Shown here: one piece after another, positions 1 through 8,428 of the stretch | Layout of the letters: the number at the start of each line of letters is the position of its first letter | How positions within the stretch are numbered: the stretch's first letter is position 1 | Source of the DNA: JAXLRU01 sp046330935 | Lineage (GTDB): Bacteria > Actinomycetota > Actinomycetes > Actinomycetales > Kineosporiaceae | Assembly (NCBI GenBank): GCA_046330935.1 | Contig: JAXLRU010000003.1 | Location: forward strand, 665,858 to 729,857 | Length of the DNA stretch: 64,000 nucleotides | Direction: 5' to 3' | Position numbers and translations under genes: made by a program | The notes under the pieces: generated by a model | Seen by the model: the letters and a program-made list of their open reading frames with translations, nothing else | What the model was told of the DNA's origin: nothing | The model's database searches: none

Positions 1-2019
1 TTCCTCCAGGCCGCGGCCCGCCTGGTGCTCGTGCTGGTCCTGGCCGCCGCACCCCCGCTGGCCGGCATCATCGGCGACCACACCATCCACTTCACGCCCA
101 TGCTGGCGCTGACGTACTCCGGCGCCGCCGTGCTCTACCTGGCCGCGGGCCTGGTCGCCGTCGTCCTGGGCGTGGCGGCCTTCCGCCAGATGGACGACCG
201 CCGCGGCATCGCCCTGCGCCACGACCTGCTGGCGGCCTGGCGTGACCGGATGGGTTCCGCCCCCCGCCCCGCGCCGGCCGCCATCACCGGCCGGGGGGCC
301 TTCGTGGCCTTCGAGGGCGGCGACGGCACCGGCAAGTCCACGCAGGCCCGGCTGCTGGCCGAGTGGCTGCGCGCCGACGGCGGGCACGAGGTCGTGCTCA
401 CCCGTGAACCCGGTGGCAGCGAGGTCGGCTCGGCGCTGCGCGCGCTGCTGTTGGAGCGCGACGACCTCGACCCCCGCGCCGAGGCGCTGATCTTCGCCGC
501 CGACCGCGCGCAGCACGTCGCGACGGTCGTCCAGCCCGCCCTGGAGTCGGGCGCCGTCGTCGTCACCGACCGCTACGTCGACAGCTCCGTGGCCTACCAG
601 GGCGCCGGGCTGACGCTGGACCCCGACGAGGTGGAGCGGCTGTCCGGGTGGGCGACCCAGCAGCTCGTGCCCGACCTCACCGTGCTGCTCGACCTGCCCG
701 CACCGCAGGCCCGCGCGCGCCGCGCCGCCGACGCCTCCCGGGAGGGCGAGGACAGGATCGAGGCGGGCGGCTCGGCCTTCCACGAGCGGGTCCGCGGCCA
801 CTTCCTGGCCCTGGCCTCGCGCGCCCCCCACCGCTACGTGGTGCTCGACGCGACCGCCTCGGTCGAGGACCTCCAGGACCGCATCCGCGAGCGCGTCGCC
901 GCCGTCCTGCCGGTCTCGGCGCGGCGGCGCGAGGAGATCGCCGCCGCGGCCGGGCTGGCCACGCCCGTGGCCGCCGACGCCGACCCCGGCTCGCCGGTCG
1001 AGGCCCAGGCGCCCGGCCCCGGCAGGGCTGCCGACCGTACGCACCCGGTGCATCCCGCGCACGGCGTCGGCCCGGCGCACGCCGTCGTCGCGGACCCTGG
1101 CGCCGTTCCCGCCGTCGACCCGGACCTCGACCCGTTGGGGGGCGGCCACGGCGTCCCCGGCGCCGCTGGGCGGGCGGACCACGACGGGCTCGCCGGACAG
1201 GGCCTTGACGGCGCGCACGCCGCCCCGCTGCCGCCCGGCCACCTCGGCGACGCCCCGGCCCGGCCGCCGGCCGCCTCACAGCTGCGCCAGGACGAGCTGC
1301 TCACGATGGCGCTGCCGCTGGCCGAGCCCGAGATGGCACGCCCCTTCGTGCCCTGGGACCGGGTCGACGAGGCACCGCCCTACGCCGCCGACACTTCCGA
1401 TGTCGCCGCGCTGGCTGGTGGGTCACCGGAGGGGTCACCGGAGGGCGCAGGCACCGCGCGGCCGGTGGGTTCGCGCCGGCTGCTGCGCGAGCAGGAGCAG
1501 CGCGGGCGCGGCGACCTCGCCGACGGGGACCTCCCGCTCGCCGCGGCCTCGGCCCTGTCCGCGCAGCTCACCGAGGTCCTCCCCGACCTCAGCGAGGTCT
1601 TCCGCGAGACGCCCGAGGAGCTGGGAGCGGCCGCCGCCGCCCGCGGCCCCGAGGCGGGGGACCCGTCGACGGCCCTCGAGCCGGTCGAGCAGGCGACGCA
1701 GGTGGTGCCGTCCGTGGAGGAGTCGCTCCCGGTGGAGGAGGCGCCGGCTCGTCCGGACGACGTCGCCACGCTCGTGGTCGAGGCCGTGGCTGCTCCGCTT
1801 GCCACGGACCCACCGCGCGAGGCGCCGGACCACGCGCACGCGCACGACCTCCCCTACGACCCGACCCTCGACCACGCCGGCGCCATCGACCTGCGGGAGC
1901 TGCGCGAGGACCTGCCTGACGCCGCGCCCTCGCGTCCCGAGGCGGCCCGCGAGCGCAGGGCCGCGCAGCCTGGGGAGTCCGACCTCGGCGAGGAGCTGTT
2001 CGGGAGGTTCGGCGCATGA
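1..2019 (+). CDS. tmk: MFS transporter-thymidylate kinase fusion, 5' end outside window
   Basis: The frame is open from base 1, so the start lies upstream. The first ~75 codons encode hydrophobic helices (clearest around bases 100-186) that read as the end of an MFS transporter. A full thymidylate kinase follows: P-loop FEGGDGTGKST at bases 310-342, then TREPGG and the DRYVDSSVAYQG motif. This enzyme phosphorylates dTMP to dTDP in the cytosol. From about base 910 to the stop there is a ~360-residue Ala/Pro/Glu/Asp-rich tail without visible domain, probably disordered. MFS-dTMP kinase fusions are known in actinomycetes; I infer the transporter half only from its last helices. The stop overlaps holB by 4 bp, so the two are translationally coupled. 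Confidence 0.9.
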   Translation, partial: FLQAAARLVLVLVLAAAPPLAGIIGDHTIHFTPMLALTYSGAAVLYLAAGLVAVVLGVAAFRQMDDRRGIALRHDLLAAWRDRMGSAPRPAPAAITGRGAFVAFEGGDGTGKSTQARLLAEWLRADGGHEVVLTREPGGSEVGSALRALLLERDDLDPRAEALIFAADRAQHVATVVQPALESGAVVVTDRYVDSSVAYQGAGLTLDPDEVERLSGWATQQLVPDLTVLLDLPAPQARARRAADASREGEDRIEAGGSAFHERVRGHFLALASRAPHRYVVLDATASVEDLQDRIRERVAAVLPVSARRREEIAAAAGLATPVAADADPGSPVEAQAPGPGRAADRTHPVHPAHGVGPAHAVVADPGAVPAVDPDLDPLGGGHGVPGAAGRADHDGLAGQGLDGAHAAPLPPGHLGDAPARPPAASQLRQDELLTMALPLAEPEMARPFVPWDRVDEAPPYAADTSDVAALAGGSPEGSPEGAGTARPVGSRRLLREQEQRGRGDLADGDLPLAAASALSAQLTEVLPDLSEVFRETPEELGAAAAARGPEAGDPSTALEPVEQATQVVPSVEESLPVEEAPARPDDVATLVVEAVAAPLATDPPREAPDHAHAHDLPYDPTLDHAGAIDLRELREDLPDAAPSRPEAARERRAAQPGESDLGEELFGRFGA

Positions 2020-3248
2020 GCGTGGGCGCCGCCCCGGCCGCGGGGGTGTGGACCGACGTCGTCGGCCAGCCCGACGCCGTCGCCGCCCTGTCCCGGGCGG
2101 TCTCGGGGGAGGCGATGACGCACGCGTTCCTCGTCACGGGGCCGCCCGGCTCGGGGCGTTCGGTGGCCGCGCGGGCGTTCGCCGCGGCCCTGCAGTGCGC
2201 GCAGGGCGGGTGCGGGGTGTGCCACGAGTGCCGGACGGCGCTCGCCGGCGCCCACGCCGACGTCACGCTCGTGGCGACCGAGCACGTCTTCCTCCGCGTC
2301 GAGGAGGTCCGCCCGCTCGTCCTGCTCGCCCAGCAGCGGCCGTCGCAGGGGCGCTGGCGGGTGATCGTCGTCGAGGACGCCGACCGGCTGAACGAGACGT
2401 CCGGCAACCTGCTGCTGAAGTCGATCGAGGAGCCGCCGCCGCGCACCGTCTGGGTGCTGTGCGCGCCCAGCCCCGACGACGTCCTGGTGACCATCCGCTC
2501 GCGCTGTCGCCACGTTGGCCTGCGGGTGCCGCCCGTCGCGGACGTCGCGGCGCTGCTCGTGCGCCGCGACGGGATCGACCCGCAGATGGCGGCGTTCGCC
2601 GCGCGAGCGGCGGGCTCGCACGTCGGCCTGGCGCGGCGCCTGGCCCGCGACGAGGGCGCCCGGATCCGGCGGAGGGAGGTGCTGGCGCTGCCCGGGCAGG
2701 TGCGCGATGTCGGCACGGCCGTCCTCGCGGCCGGTCAGCTGGTGGAGGTGGCCGCCGAGGAGGCCAAGGCCGCCACCGACAGCCGCGACGCCGCCGAGCG
2801 CGAGGCCCTCCTGACCTCGCTGGGCGCGCACGGGCAGGCGACGCTGCCGCCCGCCGTCCGCGCCCAGGTGCGCCAGCTGGAGGAGAACCAGAAGCGGCGG
2901 GCGACGCGGGCGCAGCGCGACGTCCTCGACCGCGCCCTGATCGACCTGTCGTCCCTGCTGCGTGACGTCCTCGTGGTCCAGGTGGGCGCGGACGGCGTGC
3001 CGGGGGAGGGCGTCGGCCTCGTCAACGCGGAGCTGCGCGAGGAGATCGCGCGGATGGCGCGGTCGTGGTCGGCCGAGGAGACGCTGCAGCGGTTGGACGC
3101 CGTGGCCCTCACCCGCGAGCGGATCGCGGGCAACGTCTCGCCGGTGCTCGCCGTCGAGGCCCTCATGGTGCGGATGAGCCCGGCCGGTGCGGCGCTCGCC
3201 GCGGCGGGGGACCCGAGCGTGACCCGGCAGGTGCACCCGCCCACGTGA
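2016..3248 (+). CDS. holB: DNA polymerase III delta' subunit
   Basis: Clamp-loader subunit of the replicative polymerase, 410 aa. An N-terminal AAA+ domain has a modified P-loop (GPPGSGRS, about residues 42-49), a Cys cluster (CGVC..C) typical of the zinc module of this family, and the sensor region RVIVVEDADRL. A helical C-terminal domain follows. The ATG overlaps the tmk stop (ATGA), the usual actinobacterial tmk-holB arrangement. Confidence 0.93.
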   Translation: MSVGAAPAAGVWTDVVGQPDAVAALSRAVSGEAMTHAFLVTGPPGSGRSVAARAFAAALQCAQGGCGVCHECRTALAGAHADVTLVATEHVFLRVEEVRPLVLLAQQRPSQGRWRVIVVEDADRLNETSGNLLLKSIEEPPPRTVWVLCAPSPDDVLVTIRSRCRHVGLRVPPVADVAALLVRRDGIDPQMAAFAARAAGSHVGLARRLARDEGARIRRREVLALPGQVRDVGTAVLAAGQLVEVAAEEAKAATDSRDAAEREALLTSLGAHGQATLPPAVRAQVRQLEENQKRRATRAQRDVLDRALIDLSSLLRDVLVVQVGADGVPGEGVGLVNAELREEIARMARSWSAEETLQRLDAVALTRERIAGNVSPVLAVEALMVRMSPAGAALAAAGDPSVTRQVHPPT

Positions 3249-3326
3249 GGGGGGCACGCCGGACTGTGCACGGCCGACTGTGTACGGGCGACTGGGCGCC
3301 CTCCGCGCCCCGGCTACCCTGCCCGG

Positions 3327-4913
3327 GTGACCCGCCGCACCGTGACCAGCCCGCCGTCGCCCGCCCGCCGTCGCCCGCCGTCGCGGGTATCGGTGAGGCC
3401 GGCCCTGGTCACTTCCCTCCTGACGGCCCTGGTCGCGGCCCTGGCGGGGTGCACGGGCGGGCCCGACCCGGTGCCGCCGGCGTCGTCGGTCTCGGTGCCC
3501 GCCGGGGTGAAGGATCCTGCCGCCGACCCGGCGCTGTCGCGCTTCTACGGGCAGAAGCTGGGCTGGACGGCGTGCGGGGGCGACGTGCAGTGCGCCACGC
3601 TCACGGTGCCTCGGGACTGGTCGCAGCCTGCGGGCGCCAGCCTCGGCCTCAAGGTCGCCCGGCGGGCCGCGTCCGGCTCGCGGGTGGGGGCGCTCGTGTT
3701 CAACCCGGGCGGGCCGGGCGTGGGCGTCCTGCCCTACGTGCAGGCGGCACGCCAGCTCGCGGGCAAGACGGTCACCGAGCACTTCGACTTCGTGGGGCTG
3801 GATCCGCGCGGGGTCGGCGAGTCCGATCCGGTGCGCTGCCTCAGCGACGCCGAGCTCGACCGCTGGACGGCGTCGGACTCCACCCCGGACGACGCGGCCG
3901 AGGTGTCGCAGGCGGCGGCCGACGCGCAGGAGTTCGTGAAGGCGTGCCGGGACAACTCCGACGACGTCCTGGAACACATGGACACGGCCTCGGTGGCGCG
4001 TGACCTCGACGTCCTGCGGGCGGCGCTGGGCGAGGGCCGCCTGACGTACTGGGGTGCGTCCTACGGCACGTACCTGGGGGCCTGGTACGCGCACCTGTTC
4101 CCGTGGCGGGTGGGCCGGATGCTGCTCGACGGCGCCGTGGACCCGGGGCAGGACGCCGCGGGGTACGTCGAGGGGCAGGCGCGGGGCTTCGACCGCGGGC
4201 TGCGCGCGTTCGTCGCGGACTGCCTCAAGGCCAAGGGGTGCCCGTTGAAGGGGACCGTCGACCAGGCGCTGGCGCAGCTCGGCGGGCTGGTGGAGCGGCT
4301 CGACTCGGCGCCGCTGGACACCGGTTCGGAGCGCAAGCTGACCCAGTCGCTGTTCATCACGTCCATCGGGGCCGGCCTCTACGACGCGACGCAGTGGCCC
4401 GCGCTTCGCTCGGCGCTGTCCCAGGCGTTCGCGGGGCGGGGCAAGGAGGCGCTGGCGCTGGCCGACGGGTACCTCGAGCGCGACGACCAGGGCCGTTACG
4501 GCCAGACGCTGGCCGCCAATCCCTCGGTGTTCTGCCAGGACTTCCCCGAGTCGCGCTCCCCGGAGCAGATCGCCGAGGCCGCCGCGCAGCTGCAGCGGCG
4601 CTATCCCCCGCTCGGGGCGTCGATCGGGTGGGGCACGTTGAGCTGCTCGGCCTGGCCCGACAAGCCCGCGAAGCAGGCGCGGCCCGTGGGGGCACAGGGC
4701 GCGGCGCCCTCGCTGGTGCTGGGCACGACCGGCGACCCTGCGACTCCCTACGAGTGGGCGCAGGCGCTCGCGAAGGCGATCCCCTCGCGGCTGCTGACGC
4801 GCGAGGGACAGGGCCACACCGGGTTCCGCCGCGGCAACTCCTGCGTGGACGACGCGGTGGAGGCCTACCTCGTCGCGGGCACGCTGCCGGCCGACGGCAC
4901 CCGCTGCCGCTGA
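3327..4913 (+). CDS. secreted TAP-like alpha/beta-hydrolase (tripeptidyl aminopeptidase family)
   Basis: About 528 aa from a GTG start. The N-terminus is basic, then a hydrophobic segment ends in the lipobox LAGC, so it is probably exported and lipid-anchored. The nucleophile elbow GASYG puts the catalytic Ser near residue 245. The C-terminal TAP-like segment includes LVLGTTGDPATPYEWA (Asp) and GQGHTGF (His), completing the triad. Members cleave peptides or esters outside the cell; the substrate is unknown. It lies 78 bp after holB, a common neighbourhood in actinomycetes. Confidence 0.88.
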   Translation: MTRRTVTSPPSPARRRPPSRVSVRPALVTSLLTALVAALAGCTGGPDPVPPASSVSVPAGVKDPAADPALSRFYGQKLGWTACGGDVQCATLTVPRDWSQPAGASLGLKVARRAASGSRVGALVFNPGGPGVGVLPYVQAARQLAGKTVTEHFDFVGLDPRGVGESDPVRCLSDAELDRWTASDSTPDDAAEVSQAAADAQEFVKACRDNSDDVLEHMDTASVARDLDVLRAALGEGRLTYWGASYGTYLGAWYAHLFPWRVGRMLLDGAVDPGQDAAGYVEGQARGFDRGLRAFVADCLKAKGCPLKGTVDQALAQLGGLVERLDSAPLDTGSERKLTQSLFITSIGAGLYDATQWPALRSALSQAFAGRGKEALALADGYLERDDQGRYGQTLAANPSVFCQDFPESRSPEQIAEAAAQLQRRYPPLGASIGWGTLSCSAWPDKPAKQARPVGAQGAAPSLVLGTTGDPATPYEWAQALAKAIPSRLLTREGQGHTGFRRGNSCVDDAVEAYLVAGTLPADGTRCR

Positions 4914-4918
4914 CCTCG

Positions 4919-4934
4919 GGCGCCGATCGGCGCC
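4919..4934. terminator. palindrome between convergent genes
   Basis: A perfect 16-bp palindrome (GGCGCCGATCGGCGCC) lies between the stops of two convergent genes (4913 and 4958). It has no T-tract, as is common in high-GC actinomycetes. Bidirectional terminator is an inference from position. Confidence 0.45.
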
Positions 4935-4957
4935 GCCAGGCGGGCGTCAGACGCGGG

Positions 4958-5455
4958 TCAGCCGCCCGCCGTCAGGGGCGCGCCGCGCAGGCCGAGTCCG
5001 CGGCCCGGGGCGAGCTGCTGCTGGGCCACGGCACGGTCCTGCCCGGCGGTGGGATCGGGCGCGGTGGTCACGGGGCGCCAGCTCGAGCCGAGCACGCCCG
5101 ACCACAGGGCCAGCGCGAGCGCGACGGCGGCGACGAGCGGCACGGCGAGGGCGACGGCCCACAGCGGCGGGGGCTCGACGCCGGGGACGGCGTCGAGCAG
5201 TGCGCCGGAGCCGTCGTCGTAGGCCCTGTCGTAGGCGGGGACCGGGGCGGACGGCTCGTTGAGGGCGGGCAGGAGCCGGATCGCGCCGAGCTCGCCGGGG
5301 TGCCCGAGCATCAGCGGGGAGAGGGCGGAGCCGTTGCCACGCGCCGCCGCGGCCGGGACGAGCGGTGCCGGGCGGGGATGGGACCCGCCGCGGACCGTCG
5401 GCGCCGCCACTCCCGACGAGACCAGGTTGCGAGGAGTAGCAGTCACGGCACTCAT
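4958..5455 (-). CDS. hypothetical single-pass membrane protein
   Basis: 165 aa from an ATG preceded by AGGTGG. About 100 polar residues come first, then one membrane helix (LWAVALAVPLVAAVALALAL), then ~45 residues outside it. No family recognised. A longer start is possible, but coding character fades upstream and the Shine-Dalgarno-like site favours this ATG. The gene converges on the hydrolase. Confidence 0.6.
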   Translation of the reverse strand: MSAVTATPRNLVSSGVAAPTVRGGSHPRPAPLVPAAAARGNGSALSPLMLGHPGELGAIRLLPALNEPSAPVPAYDRAYDDGSGALLDAVPGVEPPPLWAVALAVPLVAAVALALALWSGVLGSSWRPVTTAPDPTAGQDRAVAQQQLAPGRGLGLRGAPLTAGG

Positions 5456-5742
5456 TGCCACCTGATCGGATGGTGAAGATCCATCCTCTGAGGGGCCGAT
5501 GGCGCCGGACGGTGCATTGCGAGCAGTCTTGGGGCTGTTTGCGTGTCTAGGTGGGCCCGTCGCTTGTGAGGCGATGCGGTCATGTTCGGCCATGTCCGAC
5601 ATGGTTCCGCCAAGACGGCGGTCCGGCCTCTCGATCAGGACAGTGCCGCCATCGGGGGCAGGCGCCCGGCAACCGGGTCTCCTGCGGTGTCGGAGAGGCC
5701 CTATACTCGTTGCTCGTGCCTGGCGCGCTCGCGCCCGGCGCT

Positions 5743-5816
5743 GCCGCCTTAGCTCAGTCGGCCAGAGCGACGCACTCGTAATGCGTAGGTCGTGGGTTCG
5801 ATTCCCACAGGCGGCT
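5743..5816 (+). tRNA. tRNA-Thr (anticodon CGT)
   Basis: A full cloverleaf can be drawn: acceptor GCCGCCT pairs with AGGCGGC, D stem GCTC/GAGC, anticodon stem ACGCA/TGCGT with loop CTCGTAA (anticodon CGT at 5777-5779), T stem GTGGG/CCCAC with TTCGATT loop. CCA is not encoded. A TATACT box at about 5702-5707 is a plausible -10. Confidence 0.97.
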
Positions 5817-5827
5817 CTCTCGTTCCC

Positions 5828-5859
5828 GAAGCCCGGCTCCCTCCTGGGGGCCGGGCTTC
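5828..5859 (+). terminator. hairpin after tRNA-Thr
   Basis: Ten-base perfect arms GAAGCCCGGC / GCCGGGCTTC enclose a 12-base loop, starting 12 bp after the tRNA. No T-run follows. Confidence 0.65.
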
Positions 5860-5970
5860 TGCATGCATCCCCCTTGCCTGTCCCCACGGCCGCCCGCTTG
5901 CTGGCGAACTGCGCAGCTCGTCGCAACGCCCCGCGATATCCCTGCTCTCCTTCGAGTGCATGCTGGCCCG

Positions 5971-6231
5971 GTGACCGATCGATCCGTAACCGCACCGCCA
6001 CCGCCCGAGCCGGGACAGAAGCTCCAGGGCCCGGCGTCGTACTTCCCGAGCATCGAGAAGACCTACGGCCGACCGATCCAGCACTGGCTCGACGTCGCCG
6101 TCGACCTGCTCGACTCGTTGCCGCACATGGAGGCCGTCGCGGCCCTGAAGGGCGAGCACGGCCTCGGCCACGGGCACGCCAACGCGGTGGTCGCCTACGT
6201 CCGGGCCCAGCTGGCAGACGGACAGCACTGA
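5971..6231 (+). CDS. DUF4287 domain protein
   Basis: 86 aa from GTG. The stretch SYFPSIEKTYGRPIQHW...HMEAVAALKGEHGLGHGHANAVVAY fills most of the protein and is typical of DUF4287, a small cytosolic family often found alone or linked to DUF5655. Function is unknown. An in-frame ATG at 5863 would add 36 residues that do not resemble the family. Confidence 0.8.
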   Translation: MTDRSVTAPPPPEPGQKLQGPASYFPSIEKTYGRPIQHWLDVAVDLLDSLPHMEAVAALKGEHGLGHGHANAVVAYVRAQLADGQH

Positions 6232-6284
6232 GCCGGGAGGTCCGCGCGGCCGAACGGGGCGACGACGTCAGCGGGGCGAGGACG

Positions 6285-6371
6285 TCAGCGGGGCGCCACC
6301 GGGAAGACCGGCCAGCCGATCTCGGTCCGCCACTGGCGGGCGTCAGCGGTGTCGCGCGGCCCGCTGAGGTA
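6285..6371 (-). pseudogene. 3' fragment of the MerR-family gene cut off by the Tn3 transposon
   Basis: Reading the minus strand from 6371 gives the missing tail of the regulator at 13609-14382. Deleting the transposon and one AGGTA copy restores HETYL followed by SGPRDTADARQWRTEIGW and a TGA at 6285-6287, in frame. Such an ending is typical of MerR regulators with a GyrI-like ligand-binding domain. Confidence 0.85.
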
Positions 6372-6409
6372 GGGGTCTGAGGTGCAGCGGTACAAGATCC
6401 GGCGCTAAG
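6372..6409 (+). repeat. left 38-bp terminal inverted repeat of the Tn3 element
   Basis: Starts GGGGTCTGAGG and ends CCGGCGCTAAG. It matches the right end in 37 of 38 positions (A for G at 6395). Confidence 0.95.
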
Positions 6410-6467
6410 GGCTGTCGGTCCGGTTGGGGTGTACTCCAGATGCACAGTCACCGAGCAGACCTATTGC

Positions 6468-6535
6468 GTCAGGTTGGGGTTGGTGCGGTGGCTTTCTTGA
6501 CGTCTGTCGGCCGACTTCTTACAGTCCAACCTGAC
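6468..6535. other. candidate res (cointegrate resolution) site
   Basis: Between the left end and tnpR, the inverted arms GTCAGGTTGG (6468-6477) and CCAACCTGAC (6526-6535) match perfectly. CTGTCGG is present twice nearby (about 6411 and 6504). Resolvase sites lie upstream of tnpR in this family; subsite borders are not defined. Confidence 0.5.
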
Positions 6536-6584
6536 AGTCGCAGCGGCGTGCGGGGTAGATCGGTCTCGAGCGGGTGGTGAGTCG

Positions 6585-7175
6585 GTGCGGGTCGGGTACG
6601 TCAGGGTGAGCACTGTCGAGCAGAACACGGTGCGCCAGCTCGACGGTGTCGACGTGGAGCGGGTGTTCACCGACACCGCGTCGGGCAAGGACGCCCGTCG
6701 GCCGCAGCTGGCCGAGCTGCTGGGGTTCGTCCGCGACGGCGACACCGTGGTGGTGCACTCGATGGACCGGCTGGCCCGCAATCTCGATGACCTGCGCCGC
6801 CTGGTGCGCCTGTTGACCGGCAAGGGCGTGCGCGTGGAGTTCGTGAAGGAAGCGTTGACCTTCACCGGGGAGGACTCCCCGATGGCCACGTTGCTGTTGT
6901 CGGTGATGGGTGCCTTCGCCGAGTTCGAGCGTGCTCTGATCAGGGAGCGTCAGCGGGAGGGCATCGCTGCGGCTCGCCGGCGCGGCGCCTACACCGGACG
7001 CAAGCCGGCTCTGACCCCGGAGCTGGCCGAGCAGCTGCGGGCGCGGGCCGCGGCGGGGGAGTCCAAGGCCGCGTTGGCCCGGGAGTTCGGGATCAGCCGG
7101 GAGACCGTCTACGCCTACCTGCGCCCGGCCCCGGCGGCACCGACCCCGGCGGGCACAGCAGAAGCAGCCCGATGA
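6585..7175 (+). CDS. tnpR: Tn3-type resolvase (serine recombinase)
   Basis: 196 aa, normal length. The N-terminal resolvase domain has YVRVST with catalytic Ser at residue 9, then HSMDRLARN and the GAFAEFERALIRERQREGI helix. The C-terminal helix-turn-helix (SKAALAREFGISRETVYAYL) binds res. It resolves transposition cointegrates. Confidence 0.95.
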   Translation: MRVGYVRVSTVEQNTVRQLDGVDVERVFTDTASGKDARRPQLAELLGFVRDGDTVVVHSMDRLARNLDDLRRLVRLLTGKGVRVEFVKEALTFTGEDSPMATLLLSVMGAFAEFERALIRERQREGIAAARRRGAYTGRKPALTPELAEQLRARAAAGESKAALAREFGISRETVYAYLRPAPAAPTPAGTAEAAR

Positions 7176-7307
7176 GCAGCCGGGAGGACCTGGAGCAGCG
7201 AATCGCCGTGTTCGGGGGCATGCCCAGTGTCGGTGTCCCAGGACGAGCACACCAACCGTGCTGGGCCGGGTGGTGAGGTCGACGGCGGGACGGCGGCGGT
7301 GTGCTGG

Positions 7308-7877
7308 TTACGGCGATGCGTCCCGGCCTTGGTCGGAGGGCACCGTCCGGTCGGGTCGGGCCGGCGGCGCGTTGAAGGTGGCGAGCACGAGCAGACAGGC
7401 GCCGGTGCAGATGGCGACGTCGGCGAGGTTGAACGTGGGCCACCAGCCGGTGTGCAGGTAGTCGGTGACAGCACCGTCGACCGCTCGGTCAGCGAGGTTC
7501 GCGGTCGCGCCGCCGAGGATCGCGCCCAGGCCGGCCAGGTGGAGCCGGGAGGCTGAGCGGGCTGCGCGCCAGCCGGCGATCCCGATCGCCGCGGTGATCA
7601 GCGCGGTCACCGCGACGATGACCGGCGCCGGGGCGTGTGAGCCGAGGGAGAACGCGACTCCCGTGTTGGAGGCCAGGCGCAGGTCGACGACCCAGCCGTC
7701 GAGGCCGGCGGTCGGCAGGCTGCTGCGCGCCCATGCCTTGGCGCCGAGGTCGGCGATCGCGACGGCCGCGGCGGCGCCGAAGAGGCTGGCGCGGCGGCGG
7801 GCGAGGTTGCCGCGCCCCGCGGCGGCCGGTTCCGCTGTGCCTGCGGTGGCGGGCTGACGGGGCGCCCGGGCGGTCAC
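7308..7877 (-). CDS. lspA: signal peptidase II-like protein (PbrC-type)
   Basis: 189 aa from a GTG that overlaps the methyltransferase stop (GTGA). It has four hydrophobic segments and the LspA signatures NTGVAF, GGATANLADR and WPTFNLADVAI, which carry both catalytic Asp residues. The host enzyme trims lipoproteins. On metal-resistance elements a second LspA accompanies UppP, as PbrC does with PbrB. It is the last gene of a four-gene minus-strand operon whose members overlap by 4 bp. Confidence 0.9.
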   Translation of the reverse strand: MTARAPRQPATAGTAEPAAAGRGNLARRRASLFGAAAAVAIADLGAKAWARSSLPTAGLDGWVVDLRLASNTGVAFSLGSHAPAPVIVAVTALITAAIGIAGWRAARSASRLHLAGLGAILGGATANLADRAVDGAVTDYLHTGWWPTFNLADVAICTGACLLVLATFNAPPARPDRTVPSDQGRDASP

Positions 7878-8428
7878 GCGGTGGCCTGGAAGGCGAAGGC
7901 GTCGGGGCGGGTGCGGACGCTGGCGTGACCGAAGCCGGCGGCGGCCAGCCTGGCCGGCAGGCCGGCGGGGTCGATGAGGCGCATCGTGTCGCCGAGGTGC
8001 GCGAGGGCGAACAGCGGTCCCCACCGGCTGTCGCTGCCGGCGAGGACGCCGCCGGGGCGCAGCACTCGACGGGCTTCGGTGAGCAGCTGGTTCTGCAGGT
8101 CGATGGTGGGGACGTGGTGCAGCATCGTGAAGGCCACGACGACGTCGAAGCTGCCGGCGGCGAAGGGTAGGTCCGTGGCGTCGGCGCGGTGCACCTCGAC
8201 GACGGGTAGCCGCGCGGCGAGTGCGGCGGCGTCGGCCGGGTCGAGTTCGACGGCGGTCAACGCACCGCAGCGGGGCGTCAGCCAGTCGGTGGTGCGGCGG
8301 GGGCCGCTGCCCAGCTCGAGCACACGGGAACCGGCCAGGGGAACTCCCTCGGTGGCCCAGGGCAGCAGCCGGTCCAGGTGGCGCCGCCACCGCCCGGAGC
8401 GGCAGTAGCGGCGGTGAATGAGGTTCAT
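7874..8428 (-). CDS. class I SAM-dependent methyltransferase
   Basis: 184 aa. Rossmann motif I is VLELGSGP, with VELDP, DATDLPFAAGSFDVVVAFTMLHH and RVLRPGGVL following in the usual order (Methyltransf_11 type). The substrate cannot be read. It is locked in the operon, starting inside the last codons of the efflux gene and ending inside the lspA start. It is not a standard member of the pbr set, so its role in the cassette is open. Confidence 0.85.
   Translation of the reverse strand: MNLIHRRYCRSGRWRRHLDRLLPWATEGVPLAGSRVLELGSGPRRTTDWLTPRCGALTAVELDPADAAALAARLPVVEVHRADATDLPFAAGSFDVVVAFTMLHHVPTIDLQNQLLTEARRVLRPGGVLAGSDSRWGPLFALAHLGDTMRLIDPAGLPARLAAAGFGHASVRTRPDAFAFQATA

Noticed and set aside
4958..6451. 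Long minus-strand frame (497 codons) across the tRNA and DUF4287 gene
   Set aside because: It runs through tRNA-Thr and other real features; only the 4958-5455 part has a ribosome site and sensible protein composition.
7172..7276. 34-codon frame starting in the resolvase stop (ATGA)
   Set aside because: No family likeness, ends in GC-rich sequence before lspA; probably chance or a tiny remnant.
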